A DNA stretch of 64,000 nt from DATMAM01 sp035559995 (lineage in GTDB: Bacteria > Desulfobacterota > Binatia > UBA9968). Numbering within the stretch: position 1 is the stretch's first letter; every line of letters starts with the position of its first letter. This document shows, piece after piece, positions 8,066 through 16,690 of this stretch. A model generated the notes under the pieces. That model worked only from the letters and a program-made list of their open reading frames with translations, had not been told where the DNA came from and ran no database searches. Both the position numbers and the translations under genes were made by a program. Location: contig DATMAM010000001.1 of assembly GCA_035559995.1 (NCBI GenBank), positions 1 to 64,000 on the forward strand. The letters run 5' to 3'.

Positions 8066-11000
8066 CTAACCCGGCCCCGAACCTGAGCCCGAGAGCAGCC
8101 GCGCCGGATCATAGCCGAGGACCGGCGAAAGCCAGCGCTCGACCTCGCCGACGGGCATGCCTTTGCGCGCGGCGTACGCTTCGACCTGATCGCGTCCAAC
8201 CGCGCTCACGGCGAAGTAGCGCGCCTCTTTGTTGGCAAAGTAAAGCCCGCAGACGGAGGCCGGCGGCAGCATCGCGAAATTTTCCGTCAGCGTGATTCCG
8301 GTCGCTTCCTCGACATCGAGCAGCGAGAAGAGAATTCTCTTCTCGGTATGATCGGGGCAGGCGGGATAGCCCGGGGCGGGCCGGATGCCGCGGTACCGCT
8401 CGGCGATCAGGTCCGCGTTCGACAGATTCTCGTCTTTGCCGTAGCCCCAGTCGGCGCGCGCGCGCTTGTGCAGGTATTCCGCGAAGGCCTCCGCGAGCCG
8501 ATCGGCCAGCGCCTTGACCATAATGGCATTGTACTGGTCGTGCTCGCTTTCGAAGCGGCGCACCAGCTCGTCGGCGCCGTGTCCGGCGGTGACGGCAAAG
8601 GCGCCGAGGTAATCGGTCAGGCCGGATTCGCGCGGCGCGATGAAATCGGCGAGCGCGTATTGCGGCTTGCCGCGCTGGCTTTCCTTCTGCTGGCGCAAAG
8701 TGTGGAAGCGGGTGAGTTCGCGCGCGCGCGTGCCGTCGGCGTAAAGCACGATATCGTCGCCGTCGGCGTTTGCGGGATAGAAGCCGTAAACGCCGTGCGC
8801 CGTCAGAAGTCTCCTGGCGATGATCTCGTCTAGAAGCTGCCGCGCGTTGGCCAAAAGCTCTCTCGCCGCCGGGCCGCGGACCGGATCGTCGAGTAGCTCC
8901 GGGTAGCGGCCGCGGATCTCCCAGGCGTGAAAAAACGGCGACCAGTCGATATAGGGCACGAGTTCCGCCAGCGGGAAATCGCGCAGGACCTGGCGGCCGA
9001 GAAACGCGGGTACCGCGACCAGCGATTCGTCCCAGTCGATGTGGAGCCTGCGGCGGCGCGCTTCGTCGTAAGTGAGCAAGTCGGCGGCGGTTCTGCTCTC
9101 GTATTGCTCGCGCAGGAGCGCCTGCTCGGCGCGATTCTTTTCCGCGAGGGCGCGGCGCGTCTCGGGATTGCTCAGGCTTCCCACCACCGGCACCGCGCGC
9201 GAAGCGTCGATCACGTGGATCGTCTCATGGCGGTAGGCGGGGGCGATTTTCACGGCCGTGTGGCGCTTGCTGGTCGTCGCGCCGCCGATCAGCAGCGGAA
9301 CCTCGAGCCCGCGCCGGTCCATCTCTCTCGCCACGTGCACCATTTCGTCGAGCGACGGCGTGATCAGGCCGCTCAAGCCGACGATGTCGGCTCCTTCCGC
9401 GATCGCGGTCTCGATAATCTTGTCGGCCGGCACCATGACGCCGAGATCGATCACCTCGTAGTTGTTGCAGCCCAAAACGACTCCGACGATGTTCTTTCCG
9501 ATATCGTGAACGTCTCCCTTCACGGTCGCAAAGACGAGCTTGGTTTGCTTTCCCTGCTGGCGCGCCGCCTTTTTTTCCGCCTCCATGAAGGGGGTGAGAT
9601 ACGCCACGGCCTTTTTCATCACGCGCGCGCTCTTCACGACCTGAGGCAGGAACATCTTGCCTTCGCCAAAAAGATCGCCGACGACGTTCATGCCGTTCAT
9701 CAGGGGCCCTTCGATGATGTCCAGGGGCCGCGGATAGCGCGCGAGCGCCTCGTCGAGGTCGGCCTCGATGTGATCGACGATGCCCTTGATGACGGCGTGC
9801 GCGAGGCGCTGCTCGACGCTTTCCTTGCGCCAGTCTTCCGCGCCGGTCTCGACTTTCCCCTTGCCTTTGATTTGCTCGGCGAAGGCGAGCAGCCGCTCGG
9901 TCGCGTCGGGCCTGCGGTTGAACAGCACGTCTTCGACGCGCTCGAGCAGATCGCGAGGGATCTGCTCGTAGACCGCAAGCTGGCCGGCGTTGACGATCCC
10001 CATGTCCATGCCCGCCTGGATCGCGTGATAGAGAAAGGCGGCGTGCATCGCCTCGCGCACGGCGTCGTTGCCGCGGAAGGAAAACGAAATATTGCTGACG
10101 CCGCCGGAGATGTGACAGCGCGGGTAAAGTCGCCGGAGCTCGCGCGCGGCCTCGATAAAGTTGACCGCGTATTCGTTGTGCTCCTCGATGCCGGTGCCGA
10201 CCACGAGAATATTGGTATCGAAAATGATGTCGCCCTCGTCGAAGCCGATCTCTTCGGTCAAGATCCGATGCGCGCGTTTGCAGATCCGGAGCCGGTGCTC
10301 GACCGTGGTCGCCTGGCCTTCCTCGTCGAAAGCCATAACGACGACGGCGGCGCCGTAGCGCTTGACGAGCCGCGCGCGCCGCTTGAATTCTTCCTCGCCT
10401 TCCTTGAGCGACAGCGAGTTGACCACGCCTTTGCCCTGCATGCACTTGAGGCCCGCCTCGATGACGTCGAAGTTGGAGCTATCGATCATGAGCGGCAGCC
10501 GCGCGATCTCGGGCTCCGCGGCGATATGATTGAGAAACACGGCCATGGCGCGCTTGGAATCGAGCATGGCCTCGTCCATGTTCACGTCGAGGATATTGGC
10601 GCCGCCTTCGACCTGTTCGCGCGCGACGGCCAGGGCCTCTTCGTACTTCTCTTCGCGGATCAGGCGCGCGAAGCGGCGGGAGCCCGCGACGTTGGTGCGC
10701 TCGCCGATCATGATGAAATTGGACTCCGGGCGGATCGTGAGGCGCTCGAGCCCGCTCAAGTGGGTAAAGCCGTCCGGCGGGGGCGGGACGCGCGGGCGCG
10801 CGGCGCGCACGGCTTCGGCGACGGCGGCGATGTGCCGGGGAGTGGTGCCGCAGCAGCCCCCGACGATGTTCACCCAGCCCGCGCTCGCCCACTCGCCGAC
10901 GAAGCGCGCAAACTCGTCCGGCCCCATGTCGTAGCCGCCGAACTCGTTCGGCAGGCCAGCGTTCGGATAAGCGAAAGTGGGGAGCGGAGCGAGGCGCGAC

Positions 11001-11779
11001 AGCTCGGCGACGTGCGGCGCCATTTCTTTGGGTCCGAGCGCGCAGTTCATCCCGACGGCAAAAAGTTCCGCGTGCGCGATCGAGGTCAAAAACGCCTCGA
11101 GCGTCTGGCCCGAAAGCGTTCTCCCGCTCCGGTCGGTGATCGTCACCGACGCCAGAACCGGCACCGAACGGCCGCGCTCGTCGAACAGTTTGGCGATCGC
11201 AAAAAGGCAGGCCTTCAAGTTGAGCGTATCGAAAGTCGTCTCGGGCAGCAGGAGATCGACGCCGCCGTCGACGAGGCCGCGCGCCTGCTCGTAGTAGGCC
11301 GCGACCAGCTCGTCGAAGGTGACCGCGCGATAGCCGGGATTGTTGACGTCGGGCGAAAGCGATGCGGTCCGGTTGGTGGGCCCGATCGCGCCCGCGACAA
11401 ACCGCGGTCGATCGGGAGCTCGGCGGAGATAATCGCTCCGCGCGCGGCGCGCGACTTGAGCTCCGGCGACGTTCATCTCGTAGGCATGAGCTTCGAGGCC
11501 GTAGTCGGCGAGCGAGATCGCGTTGGAGTTGAACGTGTTGGTCTCGATGATGTCGGCTCCCGCCTCGAGATAGGCCCGATGAATCGCTTCAACGGCCTCG
11601 GGCTGCGTGAGCGCGAGCAGATCGTTACACCCCGCGAGCGGGCGGGGATGATCGGCGAAGCGCTTGCCGCGAAAGTCCTCCTCACTGCAGCGGAGCGCCT
11701 GGATCATCGTGCCCATGGCGCCGTCGATGACGAGGATGCGCTCGCGGAGCGAGCGCTCTAGTTCTTGTCGGCTCGGCAT
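8066..11779 (-). CDS. metH: cobalamin-dependent methionine synthase MetH
   Basis: This full-length 1237-residue enzyme transfers the methyl group of 5-methyltetrahydrofolate to homocysteine through methylcobalamin. Modules appear in the usual order. The homocysteine-binding barrel (about 1-330) has zinc ligands including GGCCGTTPRHI. The pterin-binding barrel (about 350-620) includes NFIMIGERTNVAGS. The cobalamin module (about 650-890) carries the cofactor His in DVHDIGKN. The C-terminal reactivation domain (about 900-1230) contains RPAPGYPACPDH. It is 18 bases downstream of the ArsR-methyltransferase gene and probably in one transcript with it. metF, which makes its methyl donor, is in the same window at 40 kb. 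No cobalamin riboswitch was seen upstream. Confidence 0.97.
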   Translation of the reverse strand: MPSRQELERSLRERILVIDGAMGTMIQALRCSEEDFRGKRFADHPRPLAGCNDLLALTQPEAVEAIHRAYLEAGADIIETNTFNSNAISLADYGLEAHAYEMNVAGAQVARRARSDYLRRAPDRPRFVAGAIGPTNRTASLSPDVNNPGYRAVTFDELVAAYYEQARGLVDGGVDLLLPETTFDTLNLKACLFAIAKLFDERGRSVPVLASVTITDRSGRTLSGQTLEAFLTSIAHAELFAVGMNCALGPKEMAPHVAELSRLAPLPTFAYPNAGLPNEFGGYDMGPDEFARFVGEWASAGWVNIVGGCCGTTPRHIAAVAEAVRAARPRVPPPPDGFTHLSGLERLTIRPESNFIMIGERTNVAGSRRFARLIREEKYEEALAVAREQVEGGANILDVNMDEAMLDSKRAMAVFLNHIAAEPEIARLPLMIDSSNFDVIEAGLKCMQGKGVVNSLSLKEGEEEFKRRARLVKRYGAAVVVMAFDEEGQATTVEHRLRICKRAHRILTEEIGFDEGDIIFDTNILVVGTGIEEHNEYAVNFIEAARELRRLYPRCHISGGVSNISFSFRGNDAVREAMHAAFLYHAIQAGMDMGIVNAGQLAVYEQIPRDLLERVEDVLFNRRPDATERLLAFAEQIKGKGKVETGAEDWRKESVEQRLAHAVIKGIVDHIEADLDEALARYPRPLDIIEGPLMNGMNVVGDLFGEGKMFLPQVVKSARVMKKAVAYLTPFMEAEKKAARQQGKQTKLVFATVKGDVHDIGKNIVGVVLGCNNYEVIDLGVMVPADKIIETAIAEGADIVGLSGLITPSLDEMVHVAREMDRRGLEVPLLIGGATTSKRHTAVKIAPAYRHETIHVIDASRAVPVVGSLSNPETRRALAEKNRAEQALLREQYESRTAADLLTYDEARRRRLHIDWDESLVAVPAFLGRQVLRDFPLAELVPYIDWSPFFHAWEIRGRYPELLDDPVRGPAARELLANARQLLDEIIARRLLTAHGVYGFYPANADGDDIVLYADGTRARELTRFHTLRQQKESQRGKPQYALADFIAPRESGLTDYLGAFAVTAGHGADELVRRFESEHDQYNAIMVKALADRLAEAFAEYLHKRARADWGYGKDENLSNADLIAERYRGIRPAPGYPACPDHTEKRILFSLLDVEEATGITLTENFAMLPPASVCGLYFANKEARYFAVSAVGRDQVEAYAARKGMPVGEVERWLSPVLGYDPARLLSGSGSGPG

Positions 11780-11797
11780 CTTCTTTGCAAAAACCCC

Positions 11798-12766
11798 CTA
11801 GCGTGATGGGCCCGCGGCGAGACGGCCGCGCGCGACGAAAAGCTCCACGCGCCCCTTGCCGTTTTTCGCGGCCCGATGGCCGGCGTACCGGCCGCTCAGC
11901 TCGTACTCGACGTCTTTGGCGCCGCCCGCCCGCAGCCACTTTTCGACCGCGCCTCGATCGAATCCCAACCAGCGGTGCGCCATTTCCGTTTGCAGCCACG
12001 TTTGGCGATGAGGGACGAGATCGACGACGATCACCGGGCCGCCGGGTTTCGTGATCCGGCAAAGCTCGTGGACCGCGCGCGCGGGATCTTCAACAAAATG
12101 TAACACCATCACGCAGAAGGCACCATCCACGCTCGCGGCCGCAAGGGGCAGCTTGGCGGCGTCGCCCAAGCGAAATTCGACATTGGTGAGCCCCTTCTCC
12201 CGCGCGCGCCGCTTGGCATTTTCGATCATCGCCGGAGAAAGATCGATGCCGATCACGCGTTTCGCCAGCCGGGCCAGCTCGAGCGTCAGCGCGCCGGTGC
12301 CGCAGCCGATATCGGCGAGGACGAGGCCGCAAGGCAAAAGCTTTTCGATGGCGAGCGAGGTCACGCGGTCGTCGAAATAGCTCTTGCGGATGCGCTCCCA
12401 ATCGCCGGCGATCCTTTCGAAATAGTCGCGCGAGCGCGCGATGCGCCGGCGCAGGCACGCCCGCAGTCTCGCCTGGTCGCTTTTCACCTCCGGCAGCTCG
12501 GCCAGGCGGCTCGCGGTCGATTGGTAGATCGCGCGCGCCGGGGCGGGCATGTCTTCCCGCAGCGAGAAGTAAACGTTCGTGCCCTCCTTGCGGTCGCGGA
12601 TAAACCCGGCGTCGCGCAGAATCGCGAGATTGCGCGAGACCGAAGACTGAACGGACTGGACGACTTCCTGCACCTCGCCGACGGTGAGCTCGTTTTGCGA
12701 GACCGCGGCGAGAACGCGCAGGCGCAGGGGATCGGCCAGGGCCTTGAGGGCGCGCACCAGCTCCAT
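11798..12766 (-). CDS. ArsR-family regulator fused to an S-adenosylmethionine-dependent methyltransferase domain (SahR-like)
   Basis: The 322-residue protein has two domains. An ArsR winged helix (about 1-75) includes ALADPLRLRVLAAV, SSVSRNLAILRDAGFI and the wing DRKEGTNVYFSL. A class I methyltransferase domain (about 145-270) has the SAM motif DIGCGTG at 152-158 and GIDLSPAMIENAKRRA. The ArsR metal motif ELCVCDL is absent, so metal sensing is unlikely. Known proteins of this architecture (SahR) sense S-adenosylhomocysteine and control methionine-cycle genes. Its place immediately before metH fits that role, by inference. The ATG at 12766 is preferred to an in-frame TTG at 12805 because a palindrome occupies the space between. 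No ribosome site is visible. Confidence 0.85.
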   Translation of the reverse strand: MELVRALKALADPLRLRVLAAVSQNELTVGEVQEVVQSVQSSVSRNLAILRDAGFIRDRKEGTNVYFSLREDMPAPARAIYQSTASRLAELPEVKSDQARLRACLRRRIARSRDYFERIAGDWERIRKSYFDDRVTSLAIEKLLPCGLVLADIGCGTGALTLELARLAKRVIGIDLSPAMIENAKRRAREKGLTNVEFRLGDAAKLPLAAASVDGAFCVMVLHFVEDPARAVHELCRITKPGGPVIVVDLVPHRQTWLQTEMAHRWLGFDRGAVEKWLRAGGAKDVEYELSGRYAGHRAAKNGKGRVELFVARGRLAAGPSR

Positions 12767-12771
12767 GAAGT

Positions 12772-12805
12772 ATCGAAGTATATAGATATTTTGATCGAGC
12801 GCCAA
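12772..12805 (-). promoter_or_regulatory. predicted operator (24-bp imperfect palindrome) and promoter of the ArsR-methyltransferase/metH operon
   Basis: Positions 12772-12795 form an imperfect palindrome with 9 of 12 base pairs matched (half-sites ATCGAAGTATAT and ATCAAAATATCT). It is AT-rich in otherwise GC-rich DNA, as expected for an ArsR-type operator. Read on the minus strand, TTGGCG at 12805-12800 and TATATA at 12784-12779 could be -35 and -10 boxes with a short 15-base spacer. Transcription would then start within a few bases of the ATG at 12766, giving a nearly leaderless mRNA. Bound regulator would cover the promoter, consistent with autorepression. Confidence 0.5.
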
Positions 12806-12868
12806 CCGGGGCGAGACGGGCCGTCGCGGGTGGATGACAAGGGAGGGTTTTGCCTGCTACAAAGAGGC

Positions 12869-13819
12869 ATGCGCGCTTTGGTGTGGGACGGCGAGAGTCT
12901 GAGGCTCGCGGCGCGTTACCCTGATCCCCGGCCGCTGGCCGGACGGGCACGCGTGCGCGTTCGGCTGGCCGGTATTTGCGCGACGGACCTTCAGATCTTT
13001 GGCGGCTATATGGGGTTTCGCGGCGTTCCCGGGCACGAGCTTGTCGGCGAGGTCGAGAGCGGTCCGGGCGCGTGGCTGGGGAAGCGAGTCGTGGGGGAGA
13101 TCAATTTTGCCTGCGGCGCCTGCGAGCTTTGCGCGCGCGGGCTCGGGCGCCATTGCCCGAACCGGACCGTCATGGGGATCCTCGGCGCCGACGGCTGCTT
13201 CGCGGACCTCGTGTCCATTCCGGTTGCGAATCTCCATGCCGTGCCCGCGAGCATAACAGACGAGGAAGCGGTCTTTGCGGAGCCGCTGGCCGCGGCGTTT
13301 GAGATTTTGGAGCAGGTCCAGCTCGACCACGGGCACGAAGTCCTGGTGATGGGAGACGGGAAGCTCGGGATGCTCTGCGCCCAGGTGCTCAGGCTTACGG
13401 GCGCGCGCGTCACGGTCTTGGGCAAGCACGCGGAGAAGCTTGCGCTGGTCAAACGGACCGGGGTCCGGACCGTTCTTCTCGCGGACTGGAAGCCCCGGTG
13501 GTTCGATGTCGTCGTCGAGGCGACGGGATCCGATGCGGGCCTGAGGCTTGCGCTGGAAGCGGTTCGCCCGCGCGGCACGTTGGTGCTAAAGAGCACGATC
13601 GCCGGCGCGCACAATGTCTCGCTCGCGCCCCTGGTGGTCAACGAAATCACCGTGGTCGGCTCGCGCTGCGGCCCATTCCCGCCGGCTCTTGAGGCGCTGG
13701 CGGAAAAGAGGGTTTCGGTGACACCGTGGATCGAAGGCGTCTACCGGCTGGATCGGGCGCTCGACGCGGTCGCGCACGGGCGAAGACGGGGAGCGCGGAA
13801 GATTTTATTGCAGCCATGA
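12869..13819 (+). CDS. zinc-dependent medium-chain alcohol dehydrogenase family protein
   Basis: This is a 316-residue member of the medium-chain dehydrogenase/reductase superfamily. The catalytic-zinc Cys37 is in AGICATDLQ, with His56-Glu57 in GVPGHELVG. The structural zinc cluster is Cys82, Cys85, Cys88 and Cys96. A Rossmann domain follows (VLVMGDGKLGMLCAQVLRLTGARV). It is shorter than typical alcohol dehydrogenases (about 350). The C-terminal region after the Rossmann fold is compact, as in some alcohol or threonine dehydrogenase-like enzymes. The ATG at 12869 follows AAAGAGG; the longer open frame upstream runs through the regulator's promoter and is rejected. It is divergent from the ArsR-methyltransferase gene. 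The substrate is unknown. Confidence 0.85.
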   Translation: MRALVWDGESLRLAARYPDPRPLAGRARVRVRLAGICATDLQIFGGYMGFRGVPGHELVGEVESGPGAWLGKRVVGEINFACGACELCARGLGRHCPNRTVMGILGADGCFADLVSIPVANLHAVPASITDEEAVFAEPLAAAFEILEQVQLDHGHEVLVMGDGKLGMLCAQVLRLTGARVTVLGKHAEKLALVKRTGVRTVLLADWKPRWFDVVVEATGSDAGLRLALEAVRPRGTLVLKSTIAGAHNVSLAPLVVNEITVVGSRCGPFPPALEALAEKRVSVTPWIEGVYRLDRALDAVAHGRRRGARKILLQP

Positions 13820-14068
13820 GTCGTTAATCCGTGCGGGCGCAACGGAGACTCGCCCGCAAACGCCCGGTGGAGGAATTTCCCGCCGCTCCTCCGGTTCCCG
13901 GAGTCGCGTCCGACAGTTTGCACAAGGGCGGACGCCGCCGCGATCTGTCCTCGCTTCCGGCGGACATTCAGATCCAGGATTGGCGCCGCTCGCGGTGATT
14001 TTGGCGATCTCGCGCTTCAGCTCGAGGAGCCCGATCTTTTGGGCCGCGCGCGGATCCATTGCACCCAT
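13805..14068 (-). CDS. possible small hypothetical protein, 87 residues
   Basis: This open frame lies downstream of the sirtuin gene on the same strand and ends 15 bases inside the convergent dehydrogenase gene. Its first third (MDPRAAQKIGLLELKREIAK) looks like an amphipathic helix with codon use similar to real genes. The remainder is Arg/Pro/Cys-rich without a recognisable motif. There is no clear ribosome site and the family is unknown. If it is not a gene, the 13820-14113 interval contains nothing else I can identify. Confidence 0.22.
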   Translation of the reverse strand: MGAMDPRAAQKIGLLELKREIAKITASGANPGSECPPEARTDRGGVRPCANCRTRLREPEERREIPPPGVCGRVSVAPARINDSWLQ

Positions 14069-14113
14069 ACGGGAGATCGCGCTCGCGTACGTGGAAGGAA
14101 AGTCGCGCGACCG

Positions 14114-14899
14114 CTACCCGTCCGTCACCAGCGGAAGCAAAGCCTTGAAGAACTCGCCGATCTCGCCGCGGTGGACAAAATCGGCGAGCGCATCGAGCGG
14201 CGTCGGGTCGCGATTGATGATCGCGAGAAATGCGCCGTTTTGCTTGGCGATCACCGGAAAGGAGGCCGCAGGCTGCACGACGAGCGAAGAGCCGAGCACG
14301 ACGAAAAGCTCCGCCTGCTCGCTCAGCTCGTGCGCGCGGCTCATGGCTTCGACCGGCATGGCTTGCCCGAAGGAGATGGTCGCTGCTTTGAGAAAACCTC
14401 CGCAGGCGTCGCAGGTCGGCGCCTCGAAATCGCCGACAATCCTCTCGTAGATCGGCTCGGGATCGAAGGTCTTGCCGCAGTGGAGGCAAACGATCTTGCG
14501 GTCGGTGCCGTGGAGCTCGACGATTTTTTCCGCCGGGACGCCAGCCAGCTCGTGCAGGCCATCGATGTTTTGCGTGATGAGCCCCAGTAGCTGGCCGCGT
14601 TTCGCGAATTCGGCAATGGCGTAGTGGCCGATGTTCGGCTTTACTTTCTTGTAAAGCTCGTGGCTTTCTTTTTTCATTCGCCAGTGGCGGATGCGCGCCT
14701 CCTCGCTCGTCATAAATTCGGAAAAGTACACCGGCTGGAAGCGGGTCCAGATTCCGCCGGGGCTTCGGAAATCGGGGACGCCCGATTCCGTGCTGATTCC
14801 CGCGCCGGTAAAAAACACGATCTTTTGGCAGGCGCGAACTCTAGCGGCAAATCGTTCCAGCTCTCTCCGAGCCACCACGGGTGATTTTGGATTTTGCAT
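14114..14899 (-). CDS. Sir2-family NAD-dependent protein deacylase
   Basis: This 261-residue bacterial sirtuin would remove acetyl or related acyl groups from lysines in the cytoplasm, using NAD. Motifs are GAGIS at residues 32-36, PDFRSPGG at about 42-49, TQNIDGLHELAG at about 109-120 and catalytic His130 in ELHGTD. The zinc cysteines are 138, 141, 163 and 166. Length and motif spacing match intact class III/U sirtuins. Residues that mark the desuccinylase subtype are not evident to me, so substrate preference is left open. The MFS gene is upstream on the same strand, 28 bases away. Confidence 0.92.
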   Translation of the reverse strand: MQNPKSPVVARRELERFAARVRACQKIVFFTGAGISTESGVPDFRSPGGIWTRFQPVYFSEFMTSEEARIRHWRMKKESHELYKKVKPNIGHYAIAEFAKRGQLLGLITQNIDGLHELAGVPAEKIVELHGTDRKIVCLHCGKTFDPEPIYERIVGDFEAPTCDACGGFLKAATISFGQAMPVEAMSRAHELSEQAELFVVLGSSLVVQPAASFPVIAKQNGAFLAIINRDPTPLDALADFVHRGEIGEFFKALLPLVTDG

Positions 14900-14927
14900 T
14901 TCTGCGGCAGCTTTCTTTCCGTCTATC

Positions 14928-16196
14928 CTACCCTCGATCCGGCGTTCTTGTCTGCCTGCGGTGCCAGGCGGCAGACGACTTTATCGCAAGATAAGAAATC
15001 GAGAAAGAGACTAGCGCCAGAGCGAACGCCAAGCGATACGAGCCCGTAAGATCGTAGGCGATGCCGCCCGACCAGGATCCCAGCGCCATGCCGACCCCGA
15101 ACCCGATCTCAAGAAAGCCGAAGATCGTCCCGACATGCTTGCCGCCGAAGATGTCGCCGATCACCGCGCCGTAAGTGGGGTTTCCTGCGCTGTGGCCGAC
15201 GCCATAGAGTATGGCCGCGACATAAGCGAACCACACCGGCGCTTGGAAGTTCAATGCGAGAATACAGCCGAGCCCGATCAAGGTGATCAGGATTGAAACG
15301 CCGTAGGACTGCTCTCTTCCCACGCGGTCGGAGACGTATCCCCAGATCAGCGTGCCGGCGATGCGCATCGCGCCGATGAGCCCCAGAAGAAACGCCGCCA
15401 AAAGTTTGTCCAACCCCTGCTGAACCAGGTAAGCGACAAAATGCGTATAGATCATGAAAAGGCCGGTTCCCAAAGCCACGTGGCCGATCGTCAACGCCCA
15501 GAACGGAAAGGAACGGAGCGCCGATGCGACCGTCCAGTGATATTTGTCCACAACGGGCCTTGCCGGGATTCCGCTCTCCGCCGAAGCGAGCGCATCGCCG
15601 TCCGGGAGCTGCCCGACCTCCTGCGGCGTGCGCCGTTGCAGGAGCGCGTTGGCAGGAACGATGGCCACGATCACGAAGGCTCCGAGGATCAGAAATGCTT
15701 CCCGCCATCCCAGCTGCGAGATCAGAAGCTGCGCGAGCGGCACGACAATCAGCATGCCCAAACCCTGTCCCGAGCTCGCCAGACCCATCGCGGTCGCGCG
15801 ACGGCGGACGAACCAGTGAGAAATGAGGGCGTTGTTGGTTACAAAGCCGAGCCCGCTCTGCCCGACCGCGGCGAGCACGCCGAACGAGGCGTAGAGATGC
15901 CAGAGGGTGCCGCTTAGAGCCGAAAGCATAAACCCGAACCCCATCAAGAGCCCGGCTAGCGGAACCGCCACCCGCGGCCCCAGCCGATCCAGAGCGTAGC
16001 CCACGGCCGGCGAGATCAACGCGTAAACCAAAGAGTTGAGCGACATGATGGTGGCGCCGACGGCGTGGGACCATTGAAACTCTTCCAGCAAGGCCACGTA
16101 AAAGACGCTAAAGGAACCGAACGCGCCGCGCACGAAGACGAGATTGATAAAACACAGGAGCAGGATGACATAGCCGTAAAAGAATCGCCGGCGCAT
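14928..16196 (-). CDS. MFS transporter, monocarboxylate / oxalate-formate antiporter-like
   Basis: This 422-residue major facilitator permease has about twelve hydrophobic segments. The N-terminus (FYGYVILLLCFINLVFVRGAF) and YALDRLGPRV in the first cytoplasmic loop are typical of the OFA / monocarboxylate group. The second half repeats the loop motif as GYVSDRVGREQ. The family moves small organic acids with protons or in exchange. The sequence does not identify the substrate. It is co-directional with and upstream of the sirtuin gene. The ATG at 16196 has only a weak ribosome site. Confidence 0.85.
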   Translation of the reverse strand: MRRRFFYGYVILLLCFINLVFVRGAFGSFSVFYVALLEEFQWSHAVGATIMSLNSLVYALISPAVGYALDRLGPRVAVPLAGLLMGFGFMLSALSGTLWHLYASFGVLAAVGQSGLGFVTNNALISHWFVRRRATAMGLASSGQGLGMLIVVPLAQLLISQLGWREAFLILGAFVIVAIVPANALLQRRTPQEVGQLPDGDALASAESGIPARPVVDKYHWTVASALRSFPFWALTIGHVALGTGLFMIYTHFVAYLVQQGLDKLLAAFLLGLIGAMRIAGTLIWGYVSDRVGREQSYGVSILITLIGLGCILALNFQAPVWFAYVAAILYGVGHSAGNPTYGAVIGDIFGGKHVGTIFGFLEIGFGVGMALGSWSGGIAYDLTGSYRLAFALALVSFSISYLAIKSSAAWHRRQTRTPDRG

Positions 16197-16407
16197 AAGC
16201 GGTACTAATAAGAAGATGGCTTGCCGCTGTCAAAACTCCGCCTTCACTTGCGAAAGCGTCCAACACCCGGATCTTTGCTCGGGATTGCGATTTCGGTCCC
16301 AACGCTCGGCGGCATCTTTGCTCGCCGGCGCACTTTTTTCTTGACGTTTGGAATTTTTTCCCGAAAATGGCCGCGACGTATTCACATTTTGCCGCGTGGA
16401 GAACAAC

Positions 16408-16632
16408 ATGGCTTTACGACTCGTGAGAGGGATTGCCAGAGAAACGCCGGAGAAGCCAAGCAGAAAGTCGCGCGAGGAATACATGATCGCCTGCCTCAGC
16501 GACGAGGTCGCGGATGAGAAATTCACCGATTGGGAACGGGGCTTTGTCGCGAGCGTGGCGCGGCAGTTGGCCCGGGGCGGAAAGCTGTCCGACAGGCAGA
16601 GACAAATTCTCGAGAGGCTCTGGGAGAAGTAG
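16408..16632 (+). CDS. small conserved-looking hypothetical protein, 74 residues
   Basis: The protein is hydrophilic and predicted all-helical. It has an Arg-rich N-terminus, a middle EEYMIACLSDEV and a C-terminal segment FTDWERGFVASVARQLARG followed by LSDRQRQILERLWEK. That C-terminal half resembles a short helix-turn-helix-like module at the end of some phage and plasmid proteins, but I cannot assign a family. The ATG follows GTGGAG at a suitable distance. The 211 bases before it hold no other gene. TTGACG at 16341 has no good -10 partner. Confidence 0.5.
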   Translation: MALRLVRGIARETPEKPSRKSREEYMIACLSDEVADEKFTDWERGFVASVARQLARGGKLSDRQRQILERLWEK

Positions 16633-16690
16633 GGGGCGGACCCGCTCGTGCCCGGGCGACGTCGGGCTCGGCTGCGCAAAGCGGGCGGCC

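Noticed and set aside
8927..11761. 944-codon open frame opposite metH
   Set aside because: It is antisense to an intact MetH with all catalytic motifs. High-GC coding DNA routinely leaves long open frames on the other strand. The translation is low-complexity Arg/Asp/Val-rich with no domain.
11780..11797. Cobalamin riboswitch upstream of metH
   Set aside because: The regulator gene ends 18 bases before metH and no B12-box-like or long structured leader is present there or before the regulator start.
11682..12062. 126-codon minus-strand frame joining the regulator and metH
   Set aside because: It overlaps both well-supported genes in another frame and is Arg/Pro-rich without a domain.
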